Positions 46,991-59,700 of a stretch of 64,000 nt of DNA are shown here, piece after piece. The position numbers were made by a program, and so were the translations under genes. Below the pieces are notes generated by a model. It made no database searches, was not told the DNA's origin, and worked only from the letters and a program-made list of their open reading frames with translations. Source of the DNA: Ananas comosus (taxonomy: Eukaryota; Streptophyta; Magnoliopsida; Poales; Bromeliaceae); assembly GCF_001540865.1 (NCBI RefSeq), contig NC_033622.1, forward strand, positions 13,460,797 through 13,524,796, given 5' to 3'. Numbering within the stretch: the first letter of the stretch is position 1; each line of letters begins with the position of its first letter.

Positions 46991-47910
46991 CAACTTAGAT
47001 TGGAATAAAATATTGCAACTGAGTTTGGAACACATATCAAAATATTTTTTTATCATAATAATAGAGTTTGTATCCTGAAAAATAATTTTCATTGGCACTG
47101 TAATTTACTTTATCTTCCCCGGAACTAAAATTTTTGAATCATTTTTTGTTATATCATATTAGTGATTAACACCATGCGCATTACAAACGTCAATCCTAAA
47201 TTTGGGTTATTTCGCATTGTCACTATTGACTTAAATGGACCAGTATCCTGCCCTACGGAGAGTAGCTATGTGGGTTGAATCATATTCGAAATGATAAGGC
47301 TGGGTTGGGCCAAGTCATGTTCGAAGTAGCGTGAGCCTGATTATGCAGAGTCACAATCGAGACTCGTAAACATTGTATCTGTACGTTTTAAGTGAATTAG
47401 TTGCGTATTTCTAACAGCTCGAGTTTTTGAGATTAATGGTTAGCGTCAACGATCTGACAGTCACCACATAGTAGCTGATCGAAAGAAACTTTTCTATGCC
47501 TGACAAAAAATAATTTGAATATATATAAAAGAGCAAGAAGGCTCTTTTTATTATTTTTTGGGATGTATTATAATGGTAAAAAACTCCCATAAATTTGAGC
47601 CCCTAGTTCAATTACTAAATACATTGAAAACTGTATTAATTACATTTTCGTATTTTATCATTATTTTAACTAAATTTGAAATTTTAAAATAAGTATTAAA
47701 TTTAGCTGAAAAATTTTATAAACATAAATTGGTAGATAAAATTAGTTATAATTAATACAGAAAAATTACATAAATTTAATAGAATTATTAAATTAATTAT
47801 TAATTTGAACAGTATTAGCAAATATCTCTTTTCTCTAATTCTTTTATCTATTTTTTGAGGTTACAAAGTAAATAGATATCGAGATATAGATCGGTATTAT
47901 ATGCCAATCT

Positions 47911-48010
47911 TTTTTTTTTTTTTTGAGAAAAGATAACAAAGCTACCTGCTTCATTCATTAAGCAAAATGAACTGGACGTACATGTTGGAAGCAACTAAGG
48001 CCTCCTGAAG
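47911..48010 (-). mobile_element. 3' tail fragment of a LINE
   Basis: After the reverse A-tail (T-run at about 47911-47926), the minus strand reads ...TGAATGAAGCAGGTAGCTTTG TTATCTTTTCTC, the same layout as the LINE tail at 56029. Only about 100 bases remain. Confidence 0.45.
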
Positions 48011-48259
48011 TAACCAGAAGAAAAACAAAAAGAAGATATGGCAATCTATTTTAGTAAAAATTTTGCAACATCATCATAAACTTTGGTATATATTTAAAGC
48101 AATAATAAAACTTAAGAAGGTAATTTATGTAATTTTAAATATAAGTTGGTTAACAAAGATGGTTAATTAGGCCATTAGACCAATTGAGGTTCGACGCAGT
48201 CATATTTGTTTGTATATATATTTTGAGTCAAAATCAGTGTCGGGTTAAGGCGTACTTTA

Positions 48260-48400
48260 ATTCGGGCCCCACCGGGATAGAGTGTCCGGTTCCTGCAGTC
48301 ACGTCGCCACGTCGGATGGGCCCCACGTTCTTGTTCCCGCCTCACGTGTCGCGTTATACGGATGACTCATCACGGGGCCCTCCACCGTTGCTTGCAACGT
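48260..48400. other. GC-richer island with G-box
   Basis: CTCACGTGTCGCG is at about 48341-48353, CCACGTCGG and GGGCCCCAC nearby. Promoter-like, with no gene attached. Confidence 0.3.
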
Positions 48401-51115
48401 TTATCAATTATCAATTATAATAATTTTATATTAAATAAAAAAACTCACAAAAAAATGAGATGATTTTATTATTTACCCTTTTTCGCAACATTTTATTTTT
48501 CCCATTTTCTTTCTTATGTTTTAATTTTTTTTGGCGTTTAATATTATAATTTTAAATGTCATGAACACGGCCTAGGATTTAATGAACATCAACTACTTTC
48601 CTAGTAGTTAAATGCATGCTAACATATGACAATCTCGAAAATATTCTTGTATTATGGCCCCTCCGCACAAAAAAAAGAAAAAAGAAGCCCTTTTTATCTT
48701 CACGAATCTCCACACTGTAGATCAATTGCCAGTTGCCAAGTTGAGGACACGGATAATTAGTGAGGAATCGCATTAATTAGTGTGAATATTAATTTGGTTA
48801 TAAAGCCTACGAATACCTCTTAATTACTAGTCTTTAGAATGCATTATGTTTGAAATAATCAAGGATTCTCAAACTAGTAACCTAAAGGTAGATTCAGCTG
48901 AGTTTCTATAACCAAAGAAACAGAGCACTATATACATGGACCAAAAATTTTTCATAAAGTCCAAGAATTAACTTGGAATTTTACACCAAGCTTTTAAATT
49001 TTCAGCAATGGAGGAGGTAAAGTAACAACCTAAGTAAAATAGGAAGATACCTACATATTACTACAAAGTTGTCAGATGCTGTATGTTAAGCATAGGAGGA
49101 GGTAAAATGATGCAGCATTGGGGAATATAAAAAGTTAGGATAAAGACATCTAAAGTGAACTACTAATTAACATGCTAGAAAATCAAAGTAGCATCCTTGG
49201 TACACTTTTTTTGTTTTTGTTTTTTTTGTAGTTGAGCAAATGATAGGGTACTGAAACATTTGTGAGGCTTCTCTCCATCTTTGGTTGGGGCCCTATCACC
49301 ATCAAATGCGTGCACCAAGCAAATGGGCTTTTGTCCAATCAACTATTCCAATGGGCCTATCTTGGGTCCCACCTAATCCCAACAACTCCCTTTTTAAGTG
49401 CTAAATGTATATAAATATATTCCAATAACACCACCCCCTATAAGCTAATGTATAACTTCTCTCTCAACACCTATTTCTTATTAATCCAAAAAACTTTTCT
49501 TAGTATTCATAATTTGTATACATAGGTTTTTTTTATGTATTGTCAATTATATTTACTGTATCAGATTGCGACTTTAAAATATTGATCGTGAAATATTAGA
49601 TACAGTAGATGAGATGTACGGATACACCAGGTGCGAGCACTAGTTTCTCCACGTACATTCTCTCATTAGTGGCACTTAGAATAAGAAAAGTGGTCCGCCA
49701 AATTCTTAGGCTCAACACAATCTAGATTGTAGGGTTATCTTGTAGCTAATATATCCCCCCATTCCCCTATATATATATCAAATCAGATATTCAGAGCTCT
49801 TTAGCTTTTGTTATCTTGCGATCAGCACGCGGAGATTTAATTGTAGGTTACAATGTTTCTTCTCCTTTCAAGTCCCACAATCTATTATTTTTGTTATCGC
49901 CGCCGACTCCTCTTTTTAGTACTGTGCTTGATAAGATTTGCTGAGCTCTGAGGATGCCTTAGAAGTCCTTTTGCTCGCGTCACATGTCCATCTTATCAAA
50001 ACATCACAATGAAAATGTACAGATGCAATGTATAGATGCAAGCACGTCTGATTCGGATCAGATTCATTGGGCATTTGAATTAATTCGATGAGTCGTGTGG
50101 TACCATTAATTATTCTAAGCTAACTCAACCTGAATCGATCTCGTGTTAAGCTTTTCATCATGAGCTCACATTTTGAATATATATATTTCATTACGTTAAT
50201 GAACCATATCCGATCTAAATGACGGATCGATCAAATCCTAACCCACCGGACAACAACGAGTTCGATTTTAGTGATCCAAAACTAGCATAGTAATGATATA
50301 TATAATCCAACAACGTGAATCGCATGGAGATTTGATTTGATCCATAAAGGCACCTCATATCGGTGTAGAGATCATAGAGCTAATCATGCCAATGTAGGAA
50401 GATTATTAGATGCCTAAGAGGTAGGCCTAGCTAATATTATGTGAGCGTAATGTGGCAATTAGCAATATACATGCATGTATACAGTAACTACTAGTAGGAG
50501 AAAGAGCATATAATCTCCCCTTTTTGATGCGTTAGTGTGCAGTATATATACGTCCTTAAGGTTTTGTTTCTGTACGCGAAAGCTTATCAATTATAAGGGC
50601 AGAGTTGGTATATAAGGTTTTACCATAGTCGGAGCTCTACGTACGTGTATTTAGTATATTTTGCAAGAAGCATTTTATATAAGACTAGTTCTTGGTTGCA
50701 GCAATATCTTCTTCTCGGGGGAAGGTTAAAGTATACTTAACAATTTTGCATCTATAGTAAAAAAAAATAATAATAAAAAAATAACCTTGTTAATTACTGG
50801 AACTTTCTACAGAATAAAGGCCAATGGAGGAATTTTCTACAACTTGCATGAGATGATCATTGCCCCCGTAGGAAGTATCGGATCTTGGCCCATGCATGAT
50901 TTGTGGTCATAACTGCATTATGGGAGAGCGAGGGGCCGGTTTTACTTTATTCCATATTCGCAAGGACGATCAATAATGTAACTATATATTTGCATATGTA
51001 CCCTAATAAAAATTTAATATTTTATTTATATTTTTAGGAATAACGCTTACTAACCTTACAAAGATATGAATCTTCAAATTCCATGGTTCGCATACTTTTA
51101 ACACATCGTAAATTG

Positions 51116-51271
51116 GTTTTTTTTTTTTTTAGAGATAGGTAGCAAGCTATCCGCTTCATTTATTTCATTTAGAAATAAACTTAGCAGAAATATGAATCAA
51201 CTAGGATTCAAACTTAGGTCTCGGGTATCAACCACCAAGCCTTTTGCCACTCGCTCTAGGGACGGTCGGTC
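51116..51271 (-). mobile_element. SINE copy with target duplication
   Basis: The reverse A-tail is at 51117-51130. The body ends at GCGAGTGGCAAAAGGC and CGACCGTCCC on the minus strand. The duplication CACATC(G/A)TAAATTG is at 51102-51115 and 51272-51285 (13/14). Confidence 0.88.
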
Positions 51272-51323
51272 CACATCATAAATTGTTAGTGGGTATAGCA
51301 TACTAGCAGAAACTCAAATTCTT

Positions 51324-51326
<3 letters not shown>

Positions 51327-51396
<70 letters not shown>
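51327..51396. repeat. (TA)n(GA)n compound microsatellite
   Basis: About 30 bases of TA are followed by about 40 of GA. This is the reverse-orientation equivalent of the (CT)n(TA)n side of the foldback elements. Confidence 0.95.
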
Positions 51397-51399
<3 letters not shown>

Positions 51400-51586
51400 C
51401 ACGGAGCACTTGGTGCTACCAAGTTTTCCTCCGTTAGATCTACCCTTTTGATCATTTTCACCCGTTAGATCATGCTATTCAACCAACATGCACCCACTTA
51501 ACTCTAGAGGGTCTACATCATACTAACCATACATCTCTTAATTCAATGGCCAAAAACTTGGTAGCACCAATAACTTGGTGCTATTA
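51397..51586. mobile_element. Microsatellite-bounded foldback element, copy 6
   Basis: It lies between (GA)n and (TA)n. The inverted ends are TAGCAC..CACTTGGTGCTACCAAGTT and AACTTGGTAGCACCAATAAC. The interior carries the reverse of the shared GGTTAGTATGATGTAGACCC block seen in copy 1. Confidence 0.72.
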
Positions 51587-51643
<57 letters not shown>

Positions 51644-51909
51644 AGTGCAGAGCTACTGTGTTATTAGAAGCACAACAATCCTTGTGCTCTTAAATTTCTA
51701 ACTATCCATCAATTTTGATGGGTGGTTAGGATTAGAGAGAGAAAAAAAAATTGAGGAGAAATTGAATATCTTAATTTCTCTTTTTTTTAAATTTCGATTA
51801 AATTTCTCTTCTCTTCTCTCTCTAATCCTAATCACCCATCAAAATTGATAAATGGTTAGAAAGTTAGGATTATAAAAACTGATGTGCTCCTAATAGTATA
51901 GTAGCCCTG

Positions 51910-51910
<1 letters not shown>
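51644..51910. mobile_element. Microsatellite-bounded foldback element, copy 7
   Basis: It lies between (TA)n(TG)n and (CT)n(TA)n. The ends AGAGCTACTGTGTTATTAGA and ATAGTATAGTAGCCCTGCT are inverted relatives. The arms carry CTAACTATCCATCAATTTTG and its inverse, so the element folds almost end to end. Confidence 0.78.
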
Positions 51911-51942
<32 letters not shown>

Positions 51943-53429
51943 ATCTGTTTATAGTTTAGAGGGTGCTCCACTCATTTTTTTTTTTGTGTTAAAAAAACTG
52001 TTTAAAATATTATTTTTGTAACTACAAGAATATATACCAAAGAAATTTTACTTCCTAAAGAATATATGAAACTGTGTTCTATATGAATAAATATAACAAA
52101 AACCGCGGGACAATTGATGGATGGTGAGATTCCTTATATATAATCATATGAAATGGATTCTTCCCTGAGCTTCTTCGCTTTTTATGTTTTTATTTTTTTT
52201 ACATAAAAACTTGTGACAATTCTTTGATAAATAAAGTGTAATTATATCTACCTCAACTTTAGGTCCAAAAAAAAAAATGCAGCTTATTTATCAGTACGAT
52301 TTGCTTTAGTAGTAGGTTAACCAAATGCGACATCAAGCGTGAGGAGATTTTGTTTTATTTATATATATTGTTTGTATTAATGAGATTGCGCATTTGGAGC
52401 AGGGAAAGCATCTATATATTACAAAGCTGCTCCTAGGCCAAGCAAAGTTCTCTCTTTCACAGTCTAGTCCTTTGAAATTTCTCATTTTACAGGGCTTCTT
52501 TAATAAGAACTAGAGAACGCTAACTAATTTTCCTGGTTAATTATAAAATTAATTTCTCAAATACGGGCATAATTTAAATGTCATATTTAAACTTTTAACA
52601 AAATAATTTAGTTTCTGAAATTTGTCTTGAATAATAGCTAAGTTCTTCATGTTAATGTATCTATTTTGGCAATATTTTAAAAAGGGATAATTGTCTATAT
52701 ACCATTCAAAATTTCAAAAATATCTCATTTATTTTTAGTTTTTTTTTTCTTTTCAATATACCCCTTATTTGTTTTTTCGTTATTCCAAAGTAGCTCTACA
52801 GTTACTTCCTGTTAAGTTAACTTAGATTAAACATGAGTTAAATATCTACTAAATTTTAAAAAAAATAAAATACCTCTTTTATCGAGAAATTTTGGTGATA
52901 GTAGAAGGATATATTTGAAAAGATCAAAAATCAAAATATTTCTTGTGTCCCTAACTTAAGGGCAAATAAGAAAAGTCAGTGATAGTAGAAAGGTATATTT
53001 GAAAGGGCAAAATAATAATTTTATACAGATAACAACTATTGCTAATCGTTTATTAATAGAATTTAACTTTAGGGGTATATTTGAAATATGTTGGAACGTA
53101 AAAAAAGTATTTTCAATATTAACCTCCTAAAATAGATAAATCGGAAACTCGAAATTTTTCAATGATATATATAAGCAATTGCACCTATTAAAAATTGCTA
53201 TGAATATATCAGTTTCCATGTAAAAAGGCGTCACTTCGAAGGTTGAAACTCTAGTGAAAATTTTAATTCTGGTGAAACCTAAGGAACAAAATGAAAATTC
53301 TGATCAAATTACAAAACTAAATTTTTACTCGCTCTAATTTATTTCGTGTCCTTAAACTTATTCTTCGATAAACTATCCATGCGTGTGTGACATTTTAGTT
53401 TTCTCATATATACAGAAACGAAAGCACAG

Positions 53430-53741
53430 ATTTAATTGGGAATCAAACTCTTTCCAGAGAAACTCATCTTAACTAATACATGCATGGAAATGACTGAGAG
53501 ACACATTATTGTCTATTTGAGAGGACTAGAAATGAGTGAGATATATATAAGTGATCCAAGAGAACTTGATGTAAGTGACAAAAAAATGCAAACACACTTG
53601 TGCTATTATCAAGAACCTAATTAGGAAACCTCAGATATTCCATTTGCACAGATTGCATGTTATTGCATGTAAAATATATTTTGTTACATCACTAACTTTT
53701 CATTAAGATCAAGATTTAAGTATGATTATTGTTTATGCGAA
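53430..53741. repeat. 3' flank of neprosin gene 1, duplicated at 62795-63137
   Basis: The flank shares GGGAATCAAACTCTTT, ACATGCATGGAA, ACATTATTGTC and CATGTAAAA in the same order with the flank of the second neprosin gene. The tandem duplication therefore reached beyond the coding regions. Confidence 0.75.
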
Positions 53742-56700
53742 TTAATTACCACAACCACCGGGCCCACCGTAAGTAAAACGATCTGGATCAAACTCTGCGA
53801 GGTTATAACAATGGGGATTGTCCACATAATAGGCCGGAGGTTTTTTATTAACAAAGAAACCACCATCTTTATTGATATATGCGGTATTTTTAAAGTACGC
53901 TGCTTTACTATCTGTTGGAAAATAACCGCTACCCATTGGAGGGCTTACGCTGCTCTTTTGAAAGGATACATGTCCGCCAAAATCAACTCGAGTTGCTTCA
54001 TCAGCTAAAGAAGTAAAGAGAGACTTTGGCCAATATCCTACGGGAATGGCATTGTCACCGTGTACATGCTGGAGCCACCAATCTCCAGTTGATTGACCCT
54101 GCAATGAGATAATTAAGCATTACATATGTTGCTTAATTTGAAACATACTTAGCATCAATATGAATCAACTTTAAATTCTATTATATATATGCTTTTTGGT
54201 GCATATTTTCTAGTGAAAATTTCTTAAATAAAATGAAAATAATAAAGGTACATACTTGGCTAATAAATAGCCTTTTTTCACCTTAAAAATTCTTATAGAT
54301 ATCTCATACTGCGGTCCACCGGGAGTGGAAACTGGTTGTAAAACTGTTCCAGGAACAAGATCGGAACTGTTTGTTAATACGAAACCTTGGCATTTAAGAT
54401 TGAAGCATCCTGTTGAAATGTAGCCATCCGCCTGTATTTTTCAAACAATGGTATATATTATGCAACAACTTTTACTTCACTTACGAGAAGAGAGAGACAA
54501 GAGATGTTATAATAAATATATACCGTCCAAGCTATGAAAAAGTGAGTCGCGGTATCCCCATATTCTTCAGGAAACACCTGCATAGAAAAGAAATAGATAA
54601 ATGTTTACGTCTATGATCAAAGAGATTGTACAATCTCTACAACCTTTTATCCAAGAATTATAAGATTTGTCAATCCCCTTTAAATTTTTAGTAGTAATAA
54701 AAAAAAGTGATAAAATAAGTAGAAAGAATGTGGCATTTTGATGGGGAGAAATTGTAGGATTATAACCCATATATATATAGTGGGTTATAGACCAAGCGCG
54801 CACTCAAAGAAATAGACCTTTAACAACCGTAGTAAGGCTAAGACGATAAAATATTTTTTACGTAAATTCAATGGTAACTTCACCTGCATAATTCCTAAGA
54901 TATGTTAATCATTAACTTGTGATCTTTTAACACTACCAAATAACTTTAGCACTAAAATCCTGATTTATTTGATGCAACTAAATGTATCTTGAATTTGACA
55001 TAGAAACCCAGATTTTAAGCCCAATATTGCATCCACAACTAAGCCTAAAAAAAATTTGCAAAAGGTCTCAGGCCCACTATAAAAGCTCATTGGACAACCC
55101 CATCTAAAGCCCATTGGAGTACCAAAAATAAATAGAAAAAAGGAAATTAAAGCGCACAAATAATAAAGCATTTGATCATCTCTAAACCAAAAACGTCTCA
55201 AGCTATTCATAGCAATTAGGAATTAAACCACCAGAGTTGCCGAAGAACTAAAGCTGCAACCTTAGAATAGCACAAAATAATAATTTTGTAAAGAATACGA
55301 TGTACTTCAACTATGAAAAGTAAGTTGTTTTTTCTTATCATAAAAATCAAATGTAGATCATCGACGACGCAAAAAAAAAAAAAAGTTTTATCAGCGTGCT
55401 TAAAACAAGAAGTAAGAAATCAAATATGACAGCATCTAACTTACATGCCATCCAGCTTGGATCACATTAAGTTGATTACGAGGGCCGTCTGCACCGTTTG
55501 CGATCCAAATCCCGGTTGCGGTACTCTTGCCGGCTTCCAGATTAGGAAAGCCATAAACAACTAGTGTTGATTTGGCACCATAATACGCCTTGGATGTCCC
55601 TGTCCCGCTTTGATATTCTGCCCACTATAATAAAAAAAAATAGAAGAGTTTTATGTTCTGTCAATGAAAATATCTCAAAAAACTATAGAGAAAAATTTTA
55701 ACTAATTTTATTGTGGTTTAACGCATTTTTACTGTGCCGCCATGTGGTTTGAAAATTTTCAAATTGCACGCAACCTTATGTTTTTTTTTTTAGTTTATTT
55801 TAAGAACTTACATTTAAATTGGATAAGAAATTTAATATAATTTACAATCTACGAGATTAATGCAAGTGTTATTTGATTGACATAGTTCATTATTGCATAG
55901 ATAAAAATCATCGCATACGTGCATTTCGGTTTTCTTTAATAATTTCAAACACGAACCGGTCGTACTTAACATAGCTGGTTAAATAAGGGTTGATAGTTTG
56001 TAACTATGATCCCAAGTTTGAAACGTTATTTTTTTTTTAGAGAGAAAGGTAGCGCGCTACCCGCATCATTCAGTAAAAAAGTGAAGTAAGCTATATGGGT
56101 GGGGTAGCAAGGGCCTCGACAAGTGGCGCGGAAAAAAAAAAAAAGGGTGAGGAAGTGAATTAAGCTACATGAGTGACTAAACGTTAACAATTCGGTCACT
56201 CCTCTGGACTAAGTTTTTTCTACAAGTCCGTCAGCTACTTAATCTTGTAGATACCGACTGTTGGGTCAGTCTGGGTCATCCTGAAGATCGCTCTATTCCT
56301 GAAGTCCCAAATGACCCACCAGCAGGCTATAAGTCCTATAAGACCGGTTGAGGTCGGCTGTGTTTGCTTTCTTCCTGCCCATCTATCCCAGACCAAATGC
56401 ACATCATCTCCCAGATCTCCCAGTTGGGTATTCTCTTGGGTCATCGCCATAAGAAATCTAGTAATTACACACTGAATGAATAGGTGGTCAACTGTTTCCC
56501 CTTCCAGTCCACACAGCATGCATTTCGTGTTGCCACTCCATCCCCTTTTTACCAAATTGTCAGCTGTAAACGGTCTCTTCTTTTGAACAAGCCAACTGAA
56601 CACTTTCACTTTTAGAGGTAAACGCAAAGACCAGATCCTGCCCATACGAGCATCCCTTGTGCCTCCGTCACATAGTGTTGAATAAGTTGACTTCACGATA

Positions 56701-59700
56701 AAGCGTCTGTCGGTGCTCCAACGCCAATGTGTGCTATCCTGTCCCTGGATAGTTGGAACATTGGAGATCCTGTCCTTAAGAGCAGTAGTGCTTGAGTTCG
56801 TGTTGTGATTAACATAAATGTCGCCACTCAAAATCGTATCACAGCACCAACCATTGCTACTCAAACAATCACTGATTTTCAAGTTTTTACGAGGTGATAG
56901 GTGGAATATCTCGGGGAACTACAAACGTAGCGTTGTTTCCCTACTCCAATGGTCATCCCAAAAGTCGATATTACGCTTGTTACCCAGCTTATAAAATGCT
57001 TCCCATTTATAGATTTCTTTTAGGCTTAGTACTCCCTTCCACCAAGAGAAAGGTGGTCTGAAAAATCGTCCCTCGATCAGCGGTCTTCTTCTACGATAGA
57101 ACAAGTCGTGAGTTAGTTTAGTCCATTGCAACTGGCCTGGGTGCGGTCTGCAATTTCCACCACCACTTAACGAGCAGGCTGGGTTCATCGTACTAATGTC
57201 GAGAATGTCCAGTTCACTGTCCTTGTTCCAGCAAACACTCTGCTATGAAACTAGACATCTTTTGCCTAGGGAAGTCAGTCCTCTGGTCCAGAAGAAATCT
57301 CTCTGTACTGCCTCTATACGCTTGATTACCCATTTAGGGGTCGTGAAGACCGAGAGATAGTAGAGGGGTAGATTAGAGAGTACTGCATTTACAAGGATAA
57401 GTCTGCCCCCTCTCGATAGTAGCTTTCCTTGCCACCCGTCGATTTTAGTTTGGATTTACGGAAGATCCCCCTCGAGTCCTCCTTAGAAGGGGGTCTGATT
57501 GACAGAGGCAAACCCAGATACTTGGTGGGTAAACTACCGACTTTACATTTGAGTAAATGCGCAATCCAATTGGCTTTTCTCCCTATCTGACTGGTGTAAA
57601 AAATTTTCAACTTCTCTCTATTAATTCTCAATCCAGATGCTCATTCGAAGAGTTGCCATATAAATTTTAGGTTTCTCAAGCATCTTTTCTTGGCCTTACA
57701 AAAGAAGAAGGTATCGTCTACAAATTGTATAAGGGTAGTCCTGGATGCCTCTATGGGACCGATGCCAGTAATGAGATTATTACCGAGTGCCTCATTAGTT
57801 CCACAACAAGTAGCGGATCCTCCTGTCAAACACCCATTTTTGTCTTAATCCAATTAGTGGCATCATCATTAATCAGGACTGCAACCTTGGTGTTGCAAAC
57901 GTAGAGTTTGATCCAGTTGCTCCATTTTTCGTCGATGCCCCACTAATCTAAACTGTCAAAAAGGAAAGGCCAATAAATTCTATCGTATGTCTTTTCGAAG
58001 TCCACCTTTACGTCGACTCCCTCAGCACCCGACCTACTTCCCCAGCCTAAAAGCTCACGGACAATTACAAATGCATCAGTGATGTTTTTCCCCTTCAGGA
58101 AAGCCGATTGGGAAGGGAATATTATGTCACTCATAACCTGTTCCAACCGATTAGCTAAAACCTTAGATATGATTTTCTGGATCCCGTTCAGGAGGCTTAT
58201 GGGTCTGAAGTCATTCGCTCGTTTAGCTCATTCCTTCTTAGGGATTCAACAGATATAGGTGTAGTCAATGGGGTCGGTGGACAACCTCCCCTCAAACATT
58301 TCATGAAATAGATTCAATAAGTCTCCTTGGAGTGTGTCTCAGAAAGTTTGATAGAAACTTAATAGGAAACCGTCAAGTCCCAGCACCTTATCTCTGTCCA
58401 ATTGGAAGACTGCTTGTTTAATTTCATATATACTGAAAGGCCCCGAGATATGAGTCAGAGTGTCGGAAATAATGTGCCTCGATCTAAAGAGGCTGCTCTA
58501 ATCCCCAAACGATGTTGTAGCCTATTCTTCCGGCATGAATAGCTCCTGAAACTTCTGGAATAAGTGGCGCTTTTTATCCCCTTCAGAATGGTACACTGTT
58601 TCGGCATCTTCAAGCGTATCAATTCTGTTCGTTCTCCTTCTGTCGTTTGCTACCGCATGAAAGAATTTAGTATTGCTATCTCCTTCTTTTAGCCAGTGTT
58701 GCTTCGCTCTGGTCCTCCACACCGCTTCTTCGTCTTTAAGCACCCCTAGTAGTTTAGCCTTAAGCTCCTCCCTTCGCTTAACTATTTCCAGGATTAATTC
58801 GCCCTTCTCCTCGTTATTATCGATCTCTTGGATTTCATCCATTATTATATTTTTAGCTGAATTCATTTCTTAAAAATGAACAAATATGACACTTTATTAC
58901 ATGTCTTAAAAAAAAAAAAAAAAAAAAACACTCTATGATTCCATTTTGTTCTCCATGGGACAAATAAATTGACGATAAGCACATATCAAATTTGATCTAA
59001 AATTCTAATTTTCTATTTTCTTTCCCTCATCATCTGCTCTAAGACAATTTAGTGTCGAGGGATATAATGCCACAGACTAGAAAAAAAAATTTGTCTAGAT
59101 ATATAAATAGTTTGCCAAAATACTTTCTAAGTATTGCATAATGTAATTTTTTTTTTACAATCTCAAACAAATTAAGCCTTAGAATTGATGTAAAATGTAT
59201 AAAGACCTAACATATTAGGAATATTGTAAAATCACTCACATGTTGTATGCGATTGGGGTCATCTTCAGGCGCATAAATATTTATTGACGATGAAATGTGG
59301 GCTGGGAGAGACTCATTCGACTTTGGTGCCAATTCTGAAGAAATTACTTTCTCATCTCCATTATTGGAATTTAATGCATGCACTTGCATCTCTGAACCAT
59401 GTACAGTTTTCTGTATGGCAAATGATTGACCAAATAATTAATTTTGTGAAAAAAAGAATTAATTCTGAAAAAAAGAGATAATGAGAGAAACAAGTACGTC
59501 ACAAATAGCTAGGAATCTTATAAAAATATAAGCAACTATTACTACTAAGAAAACAAAACTCAGAATCACGTACACGCCATATAGCAATCACAACTATCCA
59601 TAAATTAAGTTACCAAATGCACTAAATCTTACTTAGATATTGGACGGATTAACTAGTTACTCATAGTGCTTTCAAATGGTAATAAACTAATAATTAACTA

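Larger units (their letters stand above)
33722..53741. other. 20-kb gene-poor, transposon-rich region
   Basis: I find no credible gene. The DNA is AT-rich, with the individually listed MITEs, SINEs, CACTA pieces, microsatellites and tandem duplications. Unassigned sub-stretches of more than 300 bases (for example 34450-35520, 42810-43600, 46990-47900, 48420-51100 and 51930-53430) hold only AT-rich sequence with no recognisable feature. One undetermined base (N) is at 37248. Confidence 0.6.
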
